The notes: generated by a model not told the origin, from the letters alone. A stretch of 64,000 nucleotides of DNA from Streptosporangium sp. NBC_01755 (GCF_035917995.1 NZ_CP109131.1:1736001-1800000), one strand, 5' to 3'. Numbered from the stretch's first letter, positions 9,040-17,880 are shown. Numbers and translations: made by a program.

Positions 9040-10092
9040 TCACAGGGCATCGACGAGCTCCCGCAGCCGGGCGATGTCGGCCAGCGGCCGCGGGCCCACC
9101 GGGTCGATCTGCAGGGTCGTCACGCCGGCGTCGACGTAGGCGCGCAGCCGCGCCCTCAGGTAGTCCTCGTCCCCGATCAGTGAGGTGCCCTCCAGCAGTC
9201 CCGCGGGGACCGCGGCCGCGGCCTCGGGCTTGCGCCCGGCCAGGTACAGCTCCTGGACCCGGTCGGCCTCGTCCGCGAATCCGTACGCCGAGGCGACCGC
9301 GTGGTAGTAGTTCGCGCCACGAGCGCCCATACCGCCGACGTACAGCGCCAGCCGCTCCCGTCCCAGGTCACGCAGCGGCCACGGGGCATCGGTGATCGCG
9401 AACGGCCCGCCGGCCGAGACCTGCAGTGGCCCGAGCGCCGGGTCCCGCCGTTCCCGGCCGCGCGCCAGCGGCTCCGCCCAGACCCGGTCGGCGAGTTCGG
9501 GGACATAGACGAACGGGATCCACCCCTCGGCGATCTCGGCGGTCAGTTCCACGCTGCGGGGTCCGAGCGCCGCCAGGTAGATCGGGATCCGGTCGCGCAC
9601 CGGTCGCTCGATCAGGGTCAGCGGTTTGCCCAGGCCGCTGCCGCCGCGCCCCTTCGGCAGCGGCAGCGGATACAGGTCGCCGTCGTGGGACAACGGTTCG
9701 CGGCGCCACACCCGGCGGCACACCGCGACGATCTCACGGGTGCGGGCCGGCGACCGGTCGAAGCGGACACCGTGCCAGCCCTCGATCACCTGTGGTCCCG
9801 AGGCGCCGAGGCCGAGCCGGAACCGTCCCTGGCTGACCCGGTCGAGCCCGGCCGCCGTCATCGCCAGCAGCGCCGGGGTGCGGGAGTAGATCGGCAGGAT
9901 CTGGCTGGCCAGTTCGACCCGGCTCGTGTGCGCCGCCAGGAACCCCAGCAGGCTGACACAGTCCATGCTGTAGGCCTCCGGTACGGCGAGCACGTCGACG
10001 CCGGCCCGTTCCATCGCGATCGCCGTCTCCAGCAGCCGCGGCAGCTCGCCGCCGAGCGGCAGCACCACCGACAGCCTCAGCGGCCCGCTCAT
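9040..10092 (-). CDS. LLM-class (F420-dependent) oxidoreductase
   Basis: 350 residues, luciferase-like monooxygenase TIM barrel. Recognisable segments are the N-terminal GVDVLAVPEAYSMD, RVELASQILPIYSRTP, GLDRVSQGRFRLGLGASGPQVIEGWHG (in pieces, the classic F420-enzyme core) and IPIYLAALGPRSVELTAEIAEGW. In actinomycetes such enzymes usually use F420 to reduce or dehydrogenate substrates or CoA thioesters. The start overlaps the preceding acyl-CoA dehydrogenase stop (ATGA), so the two are co-translated and likely act in the same pathway. Confidence 0.85.
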   Translation of the reverse strand: MSGPLRLSVVLPLGGELPRLLETAIAMERAGVDVLAVPEAYSMDCVSLLGFLAAHTSRVELASQILPIYSRTPALLAMTAAGLDRVSQGRFRLGLGASGPQVIEGWHGVRFDRSPARTREIVAVCRRVWRREPLSHDGDLYPLPLPKGRGGSGLGKPLTLIERPVRDRIPIYLAALGPRSVELTAEIAEGWIPFVYVPELADRVWAEPLARGRERRDPALGPLQVSAGGPFAITDAPWPLRDLGRERLALYVGGMGARGANYYHAVASAYGFADEADRVQELYLAGRKPEAAAAVPAGLLEGTSLIGDEDYLRARLRAYVDAGVTTLQIDPVGPRPLADIARLRELVDAL

Positions 10093-11240
10093 CGCAGCGC
10101 GGATCGGCCGAGGAGGTGCTTGCCCATCTGCAGAACCTGGATCTGCGAGGTGCCCTCCGGGATCGTCGCCTCACGAGCGTCGCGGAAGTACCGCTCGACG
10201 GGGAACTCCTCCATCAGGCCGGCGCCGCCGTGCACCTGCAGCGCCAGCGTCGCGCTGCGTCCGGCGGTCTCGCCGCAGTAGTACTTCGCCATCGAGCACT
10301 CGAAGCGCCCGTCCCCGCCGGCGTCGAGCACGCGGGCGGCGTCGTACCCGAGGAGCCGGGCGGTCTGGGTGCCGACGGCGATGTCGACCACCATCTGCTG
10401 GACCAGTTGGAACTCGGCCAGGCTCTTGCCGAACTGGCTGCGCTCCCGGCTGAACTTGACCGCCGCCTCCAAGCACGCCTGGGAGAGGCCGACCGCGCCC
10501 ATCGCCATGTTCAGCCGCCCCTGGTTGACCGCGGCCATCGCGAGCCCGAACCCGGAGCCGGGCTCACCGAGCAGGTTCTCGGCGGGGATCCGGACATCGT
10601 CGAAGACGAGCTCGCAGCTGGTGGTGCTGCGCACCGGCATGTGCGCGATGTCGTGGACGTCGTACGGCGACTCGGCCGCGTCGACCAGGAACGCCGAGAC
10701 CCCGCGGTCGGTGCCGTCCTCGTCGAGCTGGCGCGCCAGCAGAATCCCGAATTCGGAATGCAGCGCGTTGGTGATGTAGATCTTGCGGCCGTTGAGCACG
10801 AACGAGTCGCCCTCGCGGCGGCCGGTGCTGCGCAGCGCGCCGGCGTCGGAGCCGGCCTCCGCCTCGGTGAGCGCGAACCAGCCGAACCGGGACGCGGCCA
10901 GCATCGGATCCAGGAAGCGGGCGCGCTGCGCGGCGGTGCCGACCCGGCTGAGCAGCATCGCGACCATGCCCTGGACGTTCACCGTGGTCCGCAGCGAGCC
11001 CCAGCAGCGACCGGCTTCCTCCATGAGGATGGCCTGCACCATCGCGCTCACCTGGTCGCCGCCGTGCTCACGGGCGACCGCGCCGCGGACGTACCCGAAC
11101 TCGTAGAGCTCCCCGAGCAGGTCCCAAGGGAACTCGCGGCGCTTCTCGTACTCCGCGACGAGCGGTGCGATCTTGGTGTCGAGGTAGCGGCGCAACGCCT
11201 GCTGGAGGTCCCGCTCCTCGGTGTTCAACACAATTGACAT
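10089..11240 (-). CDS. Acyl-CoA dehydrogenase
   Basis: 383 residues from ATG 11240; AAGGA just upstream supports this start over a GTG-type start 39 bases earlier. Typical FAD-dependent ACAD: FALTEAEAGSDAGALRSTG (flavin/substrate loop), the ITNALHSEFGILLAR segment, ERSQFGKSLAEFQLVQQ, the QVHGGAGLMEEFPVERYFRDARE motif (in pieces) and the C-terminal IPEGTSQIQVLQMGKHLLG. It introduces a 2,3-double bond into an acyl-CoA. Divergent from the thiolase gene across a 77-base promoter region with several TGTTC/GAACA half-sites. Confidence 0.9.
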   Translation of the reverse strand: MSIVLNTEERDLQQALRRYLDTKIAPLVAEYEKRREFPWDLLGELYEFGYVRGAVAREHGGDQVSAMVQAILMEEAGRCWGSLRTTVNVQGMVAMLLSRVGTAAQRARFLDPMLAASRFGWFALTEAEAGSDAGALRSTGRREGDSFVLNGRKIYITNALHSEFGILLARQLDEDGTDRGVSAFLVDAAESPYDVHDIAHMPVRSTTSCELVFDDVRIPAENLLGEPGSGFGLAMAAVNQGRLNMAMGAVGLSQACLEAAVKFSRERSQFGKSLAEFQLVQQMVVDIAVGTQTARLLGYDAARVLDAGGDGRFECSMAKYYCGETAGRSATLALQVHGGAGLMEEFPVERYFRDAREATIPEGTSQIQVLQMGKHLLGRSALR

Positions 11241-11317
11241 CCGGCGTCCTTGCTCTAATGTGTTCACCAGTAAGAACATAGAACAATATACAGAACAGCC
11301 TTGTCGAGAGGGTCTGC
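11241..11317. promoter_or_regulatory. Divergent promoter with TGTTCA/AGAACA half-sites
   Basis: Between the divergent ACAD and thiolase genes, TGTTCACCAGTAAGAACA (11261-11278) is an imperfect inverted repeat sharing 14 of 18 positions with the palindrome at 8953-8970. Further AGAACA-like half-sites follow at about 11280 and 11292. The region is AT-rich relative to its flanks. It probably controls both transcripts through the same regulator as the importer operon. Confidence 0.5.
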
Positions 11318-12466
11318 ATGAGCGCCACAGCTGTCATCGTCGATGCGGTACGCACCCCGATCGGACGCCGCAACGGCTCCCTGGCGGGCGTCCACCCGGT
11401 GGACCTGACCGCGCACGTGCTGACCGAGATCCTCGAGCGCAACGGTCTCGACCCGGCCCACGTCGACGACGTCGTCTGGGGCTGCGTCACCCAGATCGGC
11501 GCCCAGTCGAGCAACGTCGGCCGCCTCGGCGCGCTCGCCGCCGGCTGGCCGGAGACGGTTCCGGGGACCACCGTCGACCGCGCGTGCGGCTCCAGCCAGC
11601 AGGCACTCCACTTCGCGGCCGCCGCCGTGGTCTCCGGACAGCAGGACGTCGTGATCGCCGGCGGCGTCGAGTCGATGTCGACGGTACCGATCGGATCCGC
11701 GCGCGCGGTCGGCAACCCGTACGGGCCGCGGGTACGGGCCCGCTACGGCACCGACACCTTCAGCCAGGGCCTCGGCGCGGAGACCATCGCCCAGCGCTGG
11801 AGCCTGAGCCGGAACGAGCTCGACGAGCTCTCCCTCCGCTCGCACGAGCGGGCCGCCGCCGCCACCGACGTCGGCGCCTTCAAGGACCAGCTCGCGGTGG
11901 TCGACCTCCCCGAGGGCTCTCTCGCCGTCGACGAGGGCATCCGCCGGGACACCTCAGCGGAGAAGCTCGCCGGCCTCAAGCCGGCCTTCCGCGACGACGG
12001 CGTCGTCACGGCCGGCAACGCCTCGCAGATCTCCGACGGCGCCGCGGCGCTGCTGATCATGACCGACCGCAAGGCGGCCGAGCTCGGACTGCGCCCGCTG
12101 GCCGCGTTCCGGCACGGCGTGGTCATCGGCGACGACCCGGTCACCATGCTCACCGCGCCGATCCCCGCCACCCGGAAGCTGCTCGCCCGCGCCGGTCTCG
12201 GCATCGGCGACATCGACGCGTTCGAGGTGAACGAGGCGTTCGCCTCGGTGGTCGCCGCCTGGCAGCGGGAGACCGGCGCCGACCCGGCCCGGGTCAATCC
12301 GCTCGGCGGCGCCATCGCGGTCGGGCACCCGCTCGGCGGGTCCGGCGCCATCCTGATGACCCGCCTCGTGCACCACCTCCGCGACCGCGACCTCCGCTTC
12401 GGTCTGCAGACCATGTGCGAGGCCGGCGGGATGGCCAACGCCACGCTCGTCGAGCGCTGGTCATGA
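11318..12466 (+). CDS. Acetyl-CoA acetyltransferase (thiolase)
   Basis: 382 residues. Active-site Cys in VDRACGSSQQALHFAA (about residue 91), catalytic His in VGHPLGGSGA, second Cys in MCEAGGMANATLVERW; EVNEAFASVV is also conserved. It cleaves a 3-ketoacyl-CoA to acetyl- or propionyl-CoA and a shortened acyl-CoA, the last beta-oxidation step. GAGAGGGTCTGC precedes the ATG. First gene of a short plus-strand operon with a small ORF and an HSD10-like SDR. Confidence 0.93.
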   Translation: MSATAVIVDAVRTPIGRRNGSLAGVHPVDLTAHVLTEILERNGLDPAHVDDVVWGCVTQIGAQSSNVGRLGALAAGWPETVPGTTVDRACGSSQQALHFAAAAVVSGQQDVVIAGGVESMSTVPIGSARAVGNPYGPRVRARYGTDTFSQGLGAETIAQRWSLSRNELDELSLRSHERAAAATDVGAFKDQLAVVDLPEGSLAVDEGIRRDTSAEKLAGLKPAFRDDGVVTAGNASQISDGAAALLIMTDRKAAELGLRPLAAFRHGVVIGDDPVTMLTAPIPATRKLLARAGLGIGDIDAFEVNEAFASVVAAWQRETGADPARVNPLGGAIAVGHPLGGSGAILMTRLVHHLRDRDLRFGLQTMCEAGGMANATLVERWS

Positions 12467-12591
12467 GCGGCGTCGTGGCCGGACCCACGGGCGCGTCGCC
12501 GGTCGTGGTAGGCGCGCCCAGAACATCAGAGCGCTCACCTGCGGCGGTTACCGACCCGGAGTTCCGCCGGATGGCTTACTCCCAGAACTGA
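12463..12591 (+). CDS. Possible small protein overlapping the thiolase stop
   Basis: A 42-residue frame whose ATG overlaps the thiolase TGA (ATGA), the coupling used repeatedly in this cluster. It ends 13 bases before the SDR start. The composition (Ser/Pro/Val-rich, ending FRRMAYSQN) gives no domain. It may be a translated coupling peptide, or chance; the overlap is the only positive evidence. Confidence 0.3.
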   Translation: MSGVVAGPTGASPVVVGAPRTSERSPAAVTDPEFRRMAYSQN

Positions 12592-12603
12592 TTAGGACAC
12601 AGT

Positions 12604-13356
12604 GTGAAGATCGAGTCGTCCACCATCGTCGTCACCGGGGCCGCCTCCGGTCTCGGGCGGGCCACCGCCGATCTGCTGCTCACCCGCGGCGCCAACGTGG
12701 TCGGGACCGACCTGCGCCCGCAGGAGGCGGACGCGACCGCGATCCCGTTCGTCAAGGCCGACATCACCGATGAGACGGCCATGACCGCGGTCTTCGACGC
12801 CGCACAGGAGCGCTACGGTGCCGTGCACGGGGTGGTCCACTGCGCCGGGCGCGGCGGCGACCGGGTACGGATCCTCGACCGCGGCGGACAGCCCGGCTCG
12901 CTGGAGTCGTTCGGCGACGTCGTGCGTACCAACCTCATCGGCACCTACAACGTGCTCCGGCTGGCCGCGCAGCGCCTCAGCCGCAACGACCTCGTCGACG
13001 GCGAGAGGGGGGCGATCGTGCTGACCGCCTCGGTGGCCGCTTTCGACGGCCAGATCGGACAGACGTCGTACTCGGCGTCCAAGGCCGGCGTGCACGGGAT
13101 GGTGCTGGTGGCCGCCCGTGACCTGGCCTCCCACGGGGTCCGGGTCAACGCGATCGCGCCCGGCATCTTCGACACGCCCATGCTGGCTCGGCTGCCGGAG
13201 TCGACCCGCGCCGCACTGTCCGCGACGGTGCCCTACCCCAAGCGGCTGGGCGACCCGGCCGAGTACGCCGAGCTCGCCCTCCAGCTCCTCTCCAACGGCT
13301 ACCTCAACGGGGAGACGATCCGGCTCGACGGCGCGATCCGGATGGCACCGCGCTGA
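12604..13356 (+). CDS. SDR, HSD10/2-methyl-3-hydroxyacyl-CoA dehydrogenase-like
   Basis: 250 residues from GTG 12604. TGAASGLG cofactor motif, NAD-type acidic residue (VGTDLRP), HCAGRGG, and the stretch GAIVLTASVAAFDGQIGQTS with YSASKAG active site. This SVAAFDGQIGQ pattern and the FDTPMLARLPE C-terminal part are characteristic of type II 3-hydroxyacyl-CoA dehydrogenases (human HSD17B10 family), which oxidise 2-methyl-3-hydroxybutyryl-CoA and similar esters. Together with the thiolase it completes beta-oxidation. A strong hairpin follows the stop. Confidence 0.85.
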   Translation: MKIESSTIVVTGAASGLGRATADLLLTRGANVVGTDLRPQEADATAIPFVKADITDETAMTAVFDAAQERYGAVHGVVHCAGRGGDRVRILDRGGQPGSLESFGDVVRTNLIGTYNVLRLAAQRLSRNDLVDGERGAIVLTASVAAFDGQIGQTSYSASKAGVHGMVLVAARDLASHGVRVNAIAPGIFDTPMLARLPESTRAALSATVPYPKRLGDPAEYAELALQLLSNGYLNGETIRLDGAIRMAPR

Positions 13357-13376
13357 CCCGGACGAGACCGAACCGA

Positions 13377-13411
13377 CGACGAGGCGCGACCGATACGGTC
13401 GCGCCTCGTCG
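13377..13411. terminator. Bidirectional terminator hairpin between convergent genes
   Basis: Perfect 15-bp arms (13377-13391 and 13397-13411) around the 5-base loop GATAC, located 20 bases after the SDR stop and about 90 bases from the convergent ACAD stop at 13499. GC-rich stem without a U-tract, as common in actinomycetes. Confidence 0.75.
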
Positions 13412-13491
13412 CCGGTTCGGTCGCCGGTTCGGTCGCCGGTTCGGTCGCCGGTTCGGTCGCCGGTTCGGTCGCCGGTTCGGTCGCCGGTTCG
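13408..13491. repeat. Seven tandem copies of a 12-bp unit
   Basis: The unit GTCGCCGGTTCG is repeated seven times without mismatch from 13408 to 13491, starting inside the right arm of the terminator and ending seven bases before the convergent ACAD stop codon. Non-coding minisatellite. The first unit begins with the GTCG of the hairpin arm, suggesting that slippage started there. Confidence 0.9.
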
Positions 13492-13498
13492 GCTCGGC

Positions 13499-14437
13499 TC
13501 AGGCGGCCGGTACCAGCCTGACCTGCCGAGCGAACCTCTCGGCCTCGGTGGCCAGCTGCGCGACCCGCTGGCCGAGCCAGGACAGTGGGCCCTCGAGCGA
13601 AAAGCCGATCGCGCCGTAGGTCTGGTGCGCCTGGTAGACCGCCTGCCGGGAGGAGCGCGCCGCGGCGCGCAGCGCGGCGTGCACGTCGATCTCGGCCGCA
13701 CGCGGGTCGTCGGCGTCGTCGAGCGCGTCGGCCGCCCGGCGCGTCAGCAGCGTCGCCGCCCGCACCTGCGCGTCGACCTCGGCCAGCGGGTGGGCGACCG
13801 CCGTGAAGTCGCCGATCCGGGTCCGGAACTGGGTGCGCTGTCCGGCGTAGGCGACGACATCGGACAGCACGCGCTGGCCCGCGCCCGCCAGATAGGCGGC
13901 CAGACCGAGCCGGGCCAGCAGCGCCGTACGCGGCCCGACCAGCACCTCGGGGCTCGCGGGTACGAGCTCTGCGGCGACGACCGGCTCGTGGCCGAGCGAG
14001 ACCCAGTCCTCGCGCACCTCGCCGAGCGCCACCGGCCGGACCCGCCAGCCGTCCTCGTCGTACCGGCCCAGCTCGAAGATCCGGTCGGCGCTCGCGCCCC
14101 ACGGCATCGCGGTCGCGGTGCCGGCGGTCAGCACCAGCGCGCCGGCCATCGCCGCCTCGGCGTCCTCGGCCGGCAGCGCGTCCAGGGTCAGCAGGGTCTG
14201 CCACCACGGGCCCGGGCAGCCGCCCTGGCCGAGCGCGTCGCCGGCCGCGACCACGTCCAGGGCGCCGGCACCGAGGTCGGGCGCGGTGAGCCCCAGCGCC
14301 CCCGCCTCGGCGATCGCGGTCCATCGGTTCCGGGGGAAGATCGGCCTCGGCTCGGGTTCGGGCAGCTCGGACAGGATGCGCGCCAACGTGCGCTGGAAAT
14401 CGCGCTGTTCCTGGGAGTAGGGCCAGTCAGTGCTCAT
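13499..14437 (-). CDS. Acyl-CoA dehydrogenase-like subunit, shortened
   Basis: 312 residues, shorter than the usual 380-400. The N-terminal helical domain (QEQRDFQRTLARILSEL) and C-terminal helical domain (HQTYGAIGFSLEGPLSWLGQRV, matching the HGGIGFTxExPL motif) are present, but the middle beta-domain is reduced and the usual EPxAGSD-type loop is not seen. Such degenerate ACADs often pair with a complete one in heteromeric (alpha2beta2) enzymes, as with mycobacterial FadE pairs. The complete partner may be the ACAD at 15881-16996 in the same operon. Confidence 0.75.
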   Translation of the reverse strand: MSTDWPYSQEQRDFQRTLARILSELPEPEPRPIFPRNRWTAIAEAGALGLTAPDLGAGALDVVAAGDALGQGGCPGPWWQTLLTLDALPAEDAEAAMAGALVLTAGTATAMPWGASADRIFELGRYDEDGWRVRPVALGEVREDWVSLGHEPVVAAELVPASPEVLVGPRTALLARLGLAAYLAGAGQRVLSDVVAYAGQRTQFRTRIGDFTAVAHPLAEVDAQVRAATLLTRRAADALDDADDPRAAEIDVHAALRAAARSSRQAVYQAHQTYGAIGFSLEGPLSWLGQRVAQLATEAERFARQVRLVPAA

Positions 14438-15884
14438 CGAGCCACCTCTTCAGCGTGAGCTTGTCGATTTTCATCGCCGTGGTCAGCGGCATCGCGTCGC
14501 GGACGACGATCCGCTTGGGCACCTTGTACCCGGCCAGCCGTTCCCGGCAGTGGCGGTCCAGGTCGCCGACCAGAGCGCCGGTGGACCCTGCCGCGGGAAC
14601 CACCACCGCCTCGACCCGCTCGCCCCAGCCGGGATCGGAAACGCCGACGACGGCGGCCTGCGCCACGTCCGGGTGCTCGCACAGCACCCGCTCCACCTCG
14701 ATGGGGAAGACGTTCTCGCCGCCGGTGATGATCAGCTCCTTGAGCCGGCCGCGCAGTTCGATGCTGCCGTCCGGGGCGCGGGCGGCCAGGTCGCCCGAGC
14801 GCACTCCCTCCTCCGGCACCGGCTGCGGTACCCCGTCGATGAGGTAGCCCGCCATCTGCCACGGCGCGCGCACCACCAGCTCACCGACCTCGCCTGCCGC
14901 GACCGGCTCACCGGCTGCGGAGACGATCCGCAGCTCGGCGCCGGGAACCGGCCAGCCGATCCCGCTCATCCTCCCTCCGTTCTCCCAGGAACGCAGCCGC
15001 GCCACCGCGCCGAATTCGGTGGCGCCGTAGCCGGTGATCAGGGTGGCGTGGCCGAAGCCGCGGCCGAGCCGCTCGGGCAGGTCGGGCTCGGAGGCGGTCG
15101 AGCCGAAGAGCACGGTGCGGATGTGTCCGGTACGGGACGAGTCGAACGCGGGATGGTCGAGTATCCGGTTGAGCGCGGTCGGAGGGCCGAACAGCCGGTT
15201 CGCCCGGCCCGTGAGAAGCAGGTCCACCGCCCGGCCGGCGTCGAAGCGCGGCTCGACCACCAGACCGCCTCCGACGTACAGCGTCGAGAGCGCGCAGGTG
15301 GCGAGCGCGATGTGGAAGAACGGCGCGAAGAACAGCTCGGTGTCGGTCCGGCGCGCTTCGAGGGCGAGCGCGCTGCAGGCCAGGTAGTCGGCGAGCCCGG
15401 CCGTCGACCAGACCGCGCCGCGAGGCGTCCCCGTCGTCCCGCCGGTCCCGAAGACGATTGTCGGCGCGTCGCCGGGCGTCCGGTGGTGCTGCCAGGACGC
15501 GGCCGCGCCGACGAGCTCGCCACTCAGGTACGACGGCACCCGCGTCTGCGGGCGATGTCCGTCGCCGACCACGATCGCGGACGGCCGGACCGCGTCCAGG
15601 TACCGCGCGAGCTCGGCAGGTGCGAGCTTGACGTTCAGCGGCGCCGCGGTCGCGCCGCCGGCCATGATCCCGATCAGGACCGCGAGGTGCTCGGCTCCCG
15701 GGTCCATCGCGGTCCCCACCCGGTCGCCGGGCCCGATGCCGCGGTCCGCCAGCGCGCCGCCGATCTGGTGCGCGCGCCGCCACAAATCCGCCCAGCTCCA
15801 CGCGGTCGCCGGGTCGGTGACCGCGGGCGCCTGCGGGGTCTGCAGCGCATGCCGACGCACCACCTCCACGAACGAGCCGGTCAT
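14427..15884 (-). CDS. Acyl-CoA synthetase (AMP-forming)
   Basis: 485 residues from ATG 15884, which overlaps the upstream stop (ATGA). P-loop FGTGGTTGTPRGAVW, A5-like motif TGYGATEFGAVARL, the hinge and A8 LRGRLKELIITGGENVFP, A10 Lys in TTAMKIDKLTLKRW. It activates a free carboxylic acid with ATP to the acyl-AMP and then the CoA thioester, the entry into beta-oxidation. No membrane segment. The substrate is presumably the acid imported by the Liv-like transporter (inference from context). Confidence 0.9.
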   Translation of the reverse strand: MTGSFVEVVRRHALQTPQAPAVTDPATAWSWADLWRRAHQIGGALADRGIGPGDRVGTAMDPGAEHLAVLIGIMAGGATAAPLNVKLAPAELARYLDAVRPSAIVVGDGHRPQTRVPSYLSGELVGAAASWQHHRTPGDAPTIVFGTGGTTGTPRGAVWSTAGLADYLACSALALEARRTDTELFFAPFFHIALATCALSTLYVGGGLVVEPRFDAGRAVDLLLTGRANRLFGPPTALNRILDHPAFDSSRTGHIRTVLFGSTASEPDLPERLGRGFGHATLITGYGATEFGAVARLRSWENGGRMSGIGWPVPGAELRIVSAAGEPVAAGEVGELVVRAPWQMAGYLIDGVPQPVPEEGVRSGDLAARAPDGSIELRGRLKELIITGGENVFPIEVERVLCEHPDVAQAAVVGVSDPGWGERVEAVVVPAAGSTGALVGDLDRHCRERLAGYKVPKRIVVRDAMPLTTAMKIDKLTLKRWLDEH

Positions 15885-16996
15885 CGGCCACCGAGCCCGA
15901 ACTCGGCGCGCGCCAGCACGCCGCGCATGATCTCCGACGTACCGCCGGCCAGGGTTTCCATCATCGACTCGCGCCACAGGAAGGCCAGGTCGTCCTCGCG
16001 GCGGGTGGCCTCCAGGTAGCCGAGCTCCAGCGCGGCCCGTGCGATCTCCTGGGTCGCCCGCGAACCCACCAGCTTCACGCGCGCGGCCTCCGCGGTGCAG
16101 TCGGCGCCTTCCAGGGTGCGCGCCAGCGCCTCGGCGGCCAGCACCTCGACGGCCTGGACGTCGACCGCGAGTTGCTCGATCCGGTCCCGCAGAAGCGGGT
16201 CGTCGAGGACGTCCTGCTCCCGCGCCCAGCCCACCAGGCTCTCCAGGTCGCGGCGGACCCGGCCGGGCAGCACCATCAGGTGACGTTCGACCGCCAGCGC
16301 CTCCCGGATCAGCCTCCAGGCCTGACCCTCCTCACCGACCCGGTCGGTCACCGGCACGACCACGTCGTCGAGGAAGACCTCGTTGAGGCGGTGCCCGTCG
16401 ATGGTCTCGATCGGCCTGATGTCGACGCCGACGGCTCGCAGGTCGAGGACGAGCAGCGTGTGCGGGTCGCCGTCGGCCACCCCGTCGGCCCGGCACAGCA
16501 GCCAGAGGTAGTCGGAGTGGTGGGCGTCGGAGGTCCAGCGCTTCTCCCCGGTGACCCGGTAGACGCCACCGTCGCGGACCGCCCGGGTACGCACCCCGCG
16601 CAGGTCCGAGCCTGCCTCCGGCTCGGAGTAGCCGAGCGCGAAGGAGATGTCGCCGAGCGCGATGCCGGGGAGGAAGCGCGCCTTCTGGTCCGCGGTGCCG
16701 TGCACGACGAGAGTCTTGGCGACGATGCCGGCGGCGAGATCGGGGCGCGCGGCGCGGGCGTAGGCGAGCTCGTCCCAGAGCGCGAACTCGTGGGCGAGCG
16801 TCTCCGGGGCGGCGCCGTCCTCACCGGGCCAGCCCAGCGAGAGCCAGCCGCGCCGGCCGAGCTCACGGTAGAGCGCCCGCGTCGGGCCGCCTCGGCCGTG
16901 AAAGAACTGACGTGGGTCGAGACCGTCGCCGATCTCGCCCAGCAGTGCCCGGACCTCGGCCCGGAACGCGTCGACGTCGGCGAGCTCAGCGGTCAT
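15881..16996 (-). CDS. Acyl-CoA dehydrogenase
   Basis: 371 residues from ATG 16996 (ATGA overlap with the crotonase stop). SFALGYSEPEAGSDLRGVRT flavin loop, GEKRWTSDAHHSDYLWLLC, and the C-terminal FADH motif TLAGGTSEIMRGVLARAEFG. An N-terminal helical region and ATREDDLAFL-type C-terminal helix are complete, so the protein should bind FAD and be catalytic, possibly with the shortened ACAD-like protein encoded by the last gene of the operon. Dehydrogenates an acyl-CoA to the enoyl-CoA. Confidence 0.88.
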   Translation of the reverse strand: MTAELADVDAFRAEVRALLGEIGDGLDPRQFFHGRGGPTRALYRELGRRGWLSLGWPGEDGAAPETLAHEFALWDELAYARAARPDLAAGIVAKTLVVHGTADQKARFLPGIALGDISFALGYSEPEAGSDLRGVRTRAVRDGGVYRVTGEKRWTSDAHHSDYLWLLCRADGVADGDPHTLLVLDLRAVGVDIRPIETIDGHRLNEVFLDDVVVPVTDRVGEEGQAWRLIREALAVERHLMVLPGRVRRDLESLVGWAREQDVLDDPLLRDRIEQLAVDVQAVEVLAAEALARTLEGADCTAEAARVKLVGSRATQEIARAALELGYLEATRREDDLAFLWRESMMETLAGGTSEIMRGVLARAEFGLGGR

Positions 16997-17832
16997 GACC
17001 CCACCGTCCACCGCGCCGGCCGCTTCTCGGCGAAGGCACGGGCGCCCTCGAGAAAGTCGGGGTGCGACCAGTGCCGCTGAGCCAGGCGCCAGGCATCCTC
17101 CGCGGCGTCGTGGGGCCGACGGCCCAGCGAGTCCCAAAGCAGAGCGCGGGACAACTCGACGGCGCGCGGCGAGTTCGCGGCGATGCAGGAGGCCACGTGC
17201 AGCGCGGTCGACTCCAGGTCGGCGGCGGGGACCACCTCCTCGACCAGTCCGAGCGCGTGCGCCCGGGCCGCGTCGAGCCGGAAGGAGGAGCCCTGGAGGG
17301 TCATCCGCATCGCGGTCCCGAAGGGCAGCCGATGGGTCAGGCCGATGTTCTCGACCGCCCCGACCTGGCCGACACTGACATGGGTGTCCAGGAAGGCGGC
17401 GTGCTCGGCGGCGATCACCACGTCGGCGTCGACGACGAAGTGCAGGCCGCCTCCGGCCGCGATGCCGTTGACCGCGCAGATCACCGGCTTGCGGACGCCG
17501 CTTGCCAGGGGCGACCAGACGATCGGCTCCTGCGCGGCGGCCGCGGACGGGACCTCACCGGTCTCGGCGATCTCCTTGACGTCGGCGCCGGTGCAGAAGT
17601 GCCGGTCGCCCGCGCCGGTCACCACCACGGCGCGGAGCTCGTCGTCCTCGTTGACGCGCGCCCAGATGCGCGCCATCGGCTCGCGCATCCGGCGGCTCAG
17701 GGCGTTGCCGACCTCGGGCCGGTCGAGCCGGACGACGAGAACGCGGTCAATGACCGAAACGTCGAACCCGGCGTACTCCACGGCGCCGCCGCGGTCGGAG
17801 TGTGAAGGGAGAGTCATCACGCACTCATTCAC
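16993..17832 (-). CDS. Crotonase (enoyl-CoA hydratase/isomerase family), atypical active site
   Basis: 279 residues from GTG 17832 (ATG 17817 is an alternative; neither has a convincing ribosome binding site). Crotonase fold with RLDRPEVGNALS, GDRHFCTGADVKEI oxyanion-hole region and NGIAAGGGLHFVVDADVV. The two Glu of classical hydratases are not conserved: the first site reads GGGLHFV and the second DTHVSVGQVG. It is therefore probably not a simple hydratase; related enzymes act as isomerases, hydrolases or lyases. First gene of the ECH-ACAD-ACS-ACAD operon. Confidence 0.85.
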   Translation of the reverse strand: MNECVMTLPSHSDRGGAVEYAGFDVSVIDRVLVVRLDRPEVGNALSRRMREPMARIWARVNEDDELRAVVVTGAGDRHFCTGADVKEIAETGEVPSAAAAQEPIVWSPLASGVRKPVICAVNGIAAGGGLHFVVDADVVIAAEHAAFLDTHVSVGQVGAVENIGLTHRLPFGTAMRMTLQGSSFRLDAARAHALGLVEEVVPAADLESTALHVASCIAANSPRAVELSRALLWDSLGRRPHDAAEDAWRLAQRHWSHPDFLEGARAFAEKRPARWTVGS

Positions 17833-17837
17833 TATGG

Positions 17838-17850
17838 AGAACCGTATTCT
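17838..17850. promoter_or_regulatory. Candidate operator upstream of crotonase operon
   Basis: AGAACCGTATTCT is an inverted repeat of the AGAAC-N3-GTTCT type with one mismatched pair, six bases upstream of the GTG start at 17832 and flanked by a wider ACTAT/ATAGT inverted pair. It matches the elements at 8965-8977 and 21202-21214 in length and spacing. Confidence 0.5.
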
Positions 17851-17880
17851 TTATAGTGTACGAGCGCCTGGCTATCGGGG

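Noticed and set aside
16997-17137. N-terminal extension of the ACAD at 15881
   Set aside because: Overlaps the crotonase gene in another frame; ATGA junction at 16996 gives the standard start.
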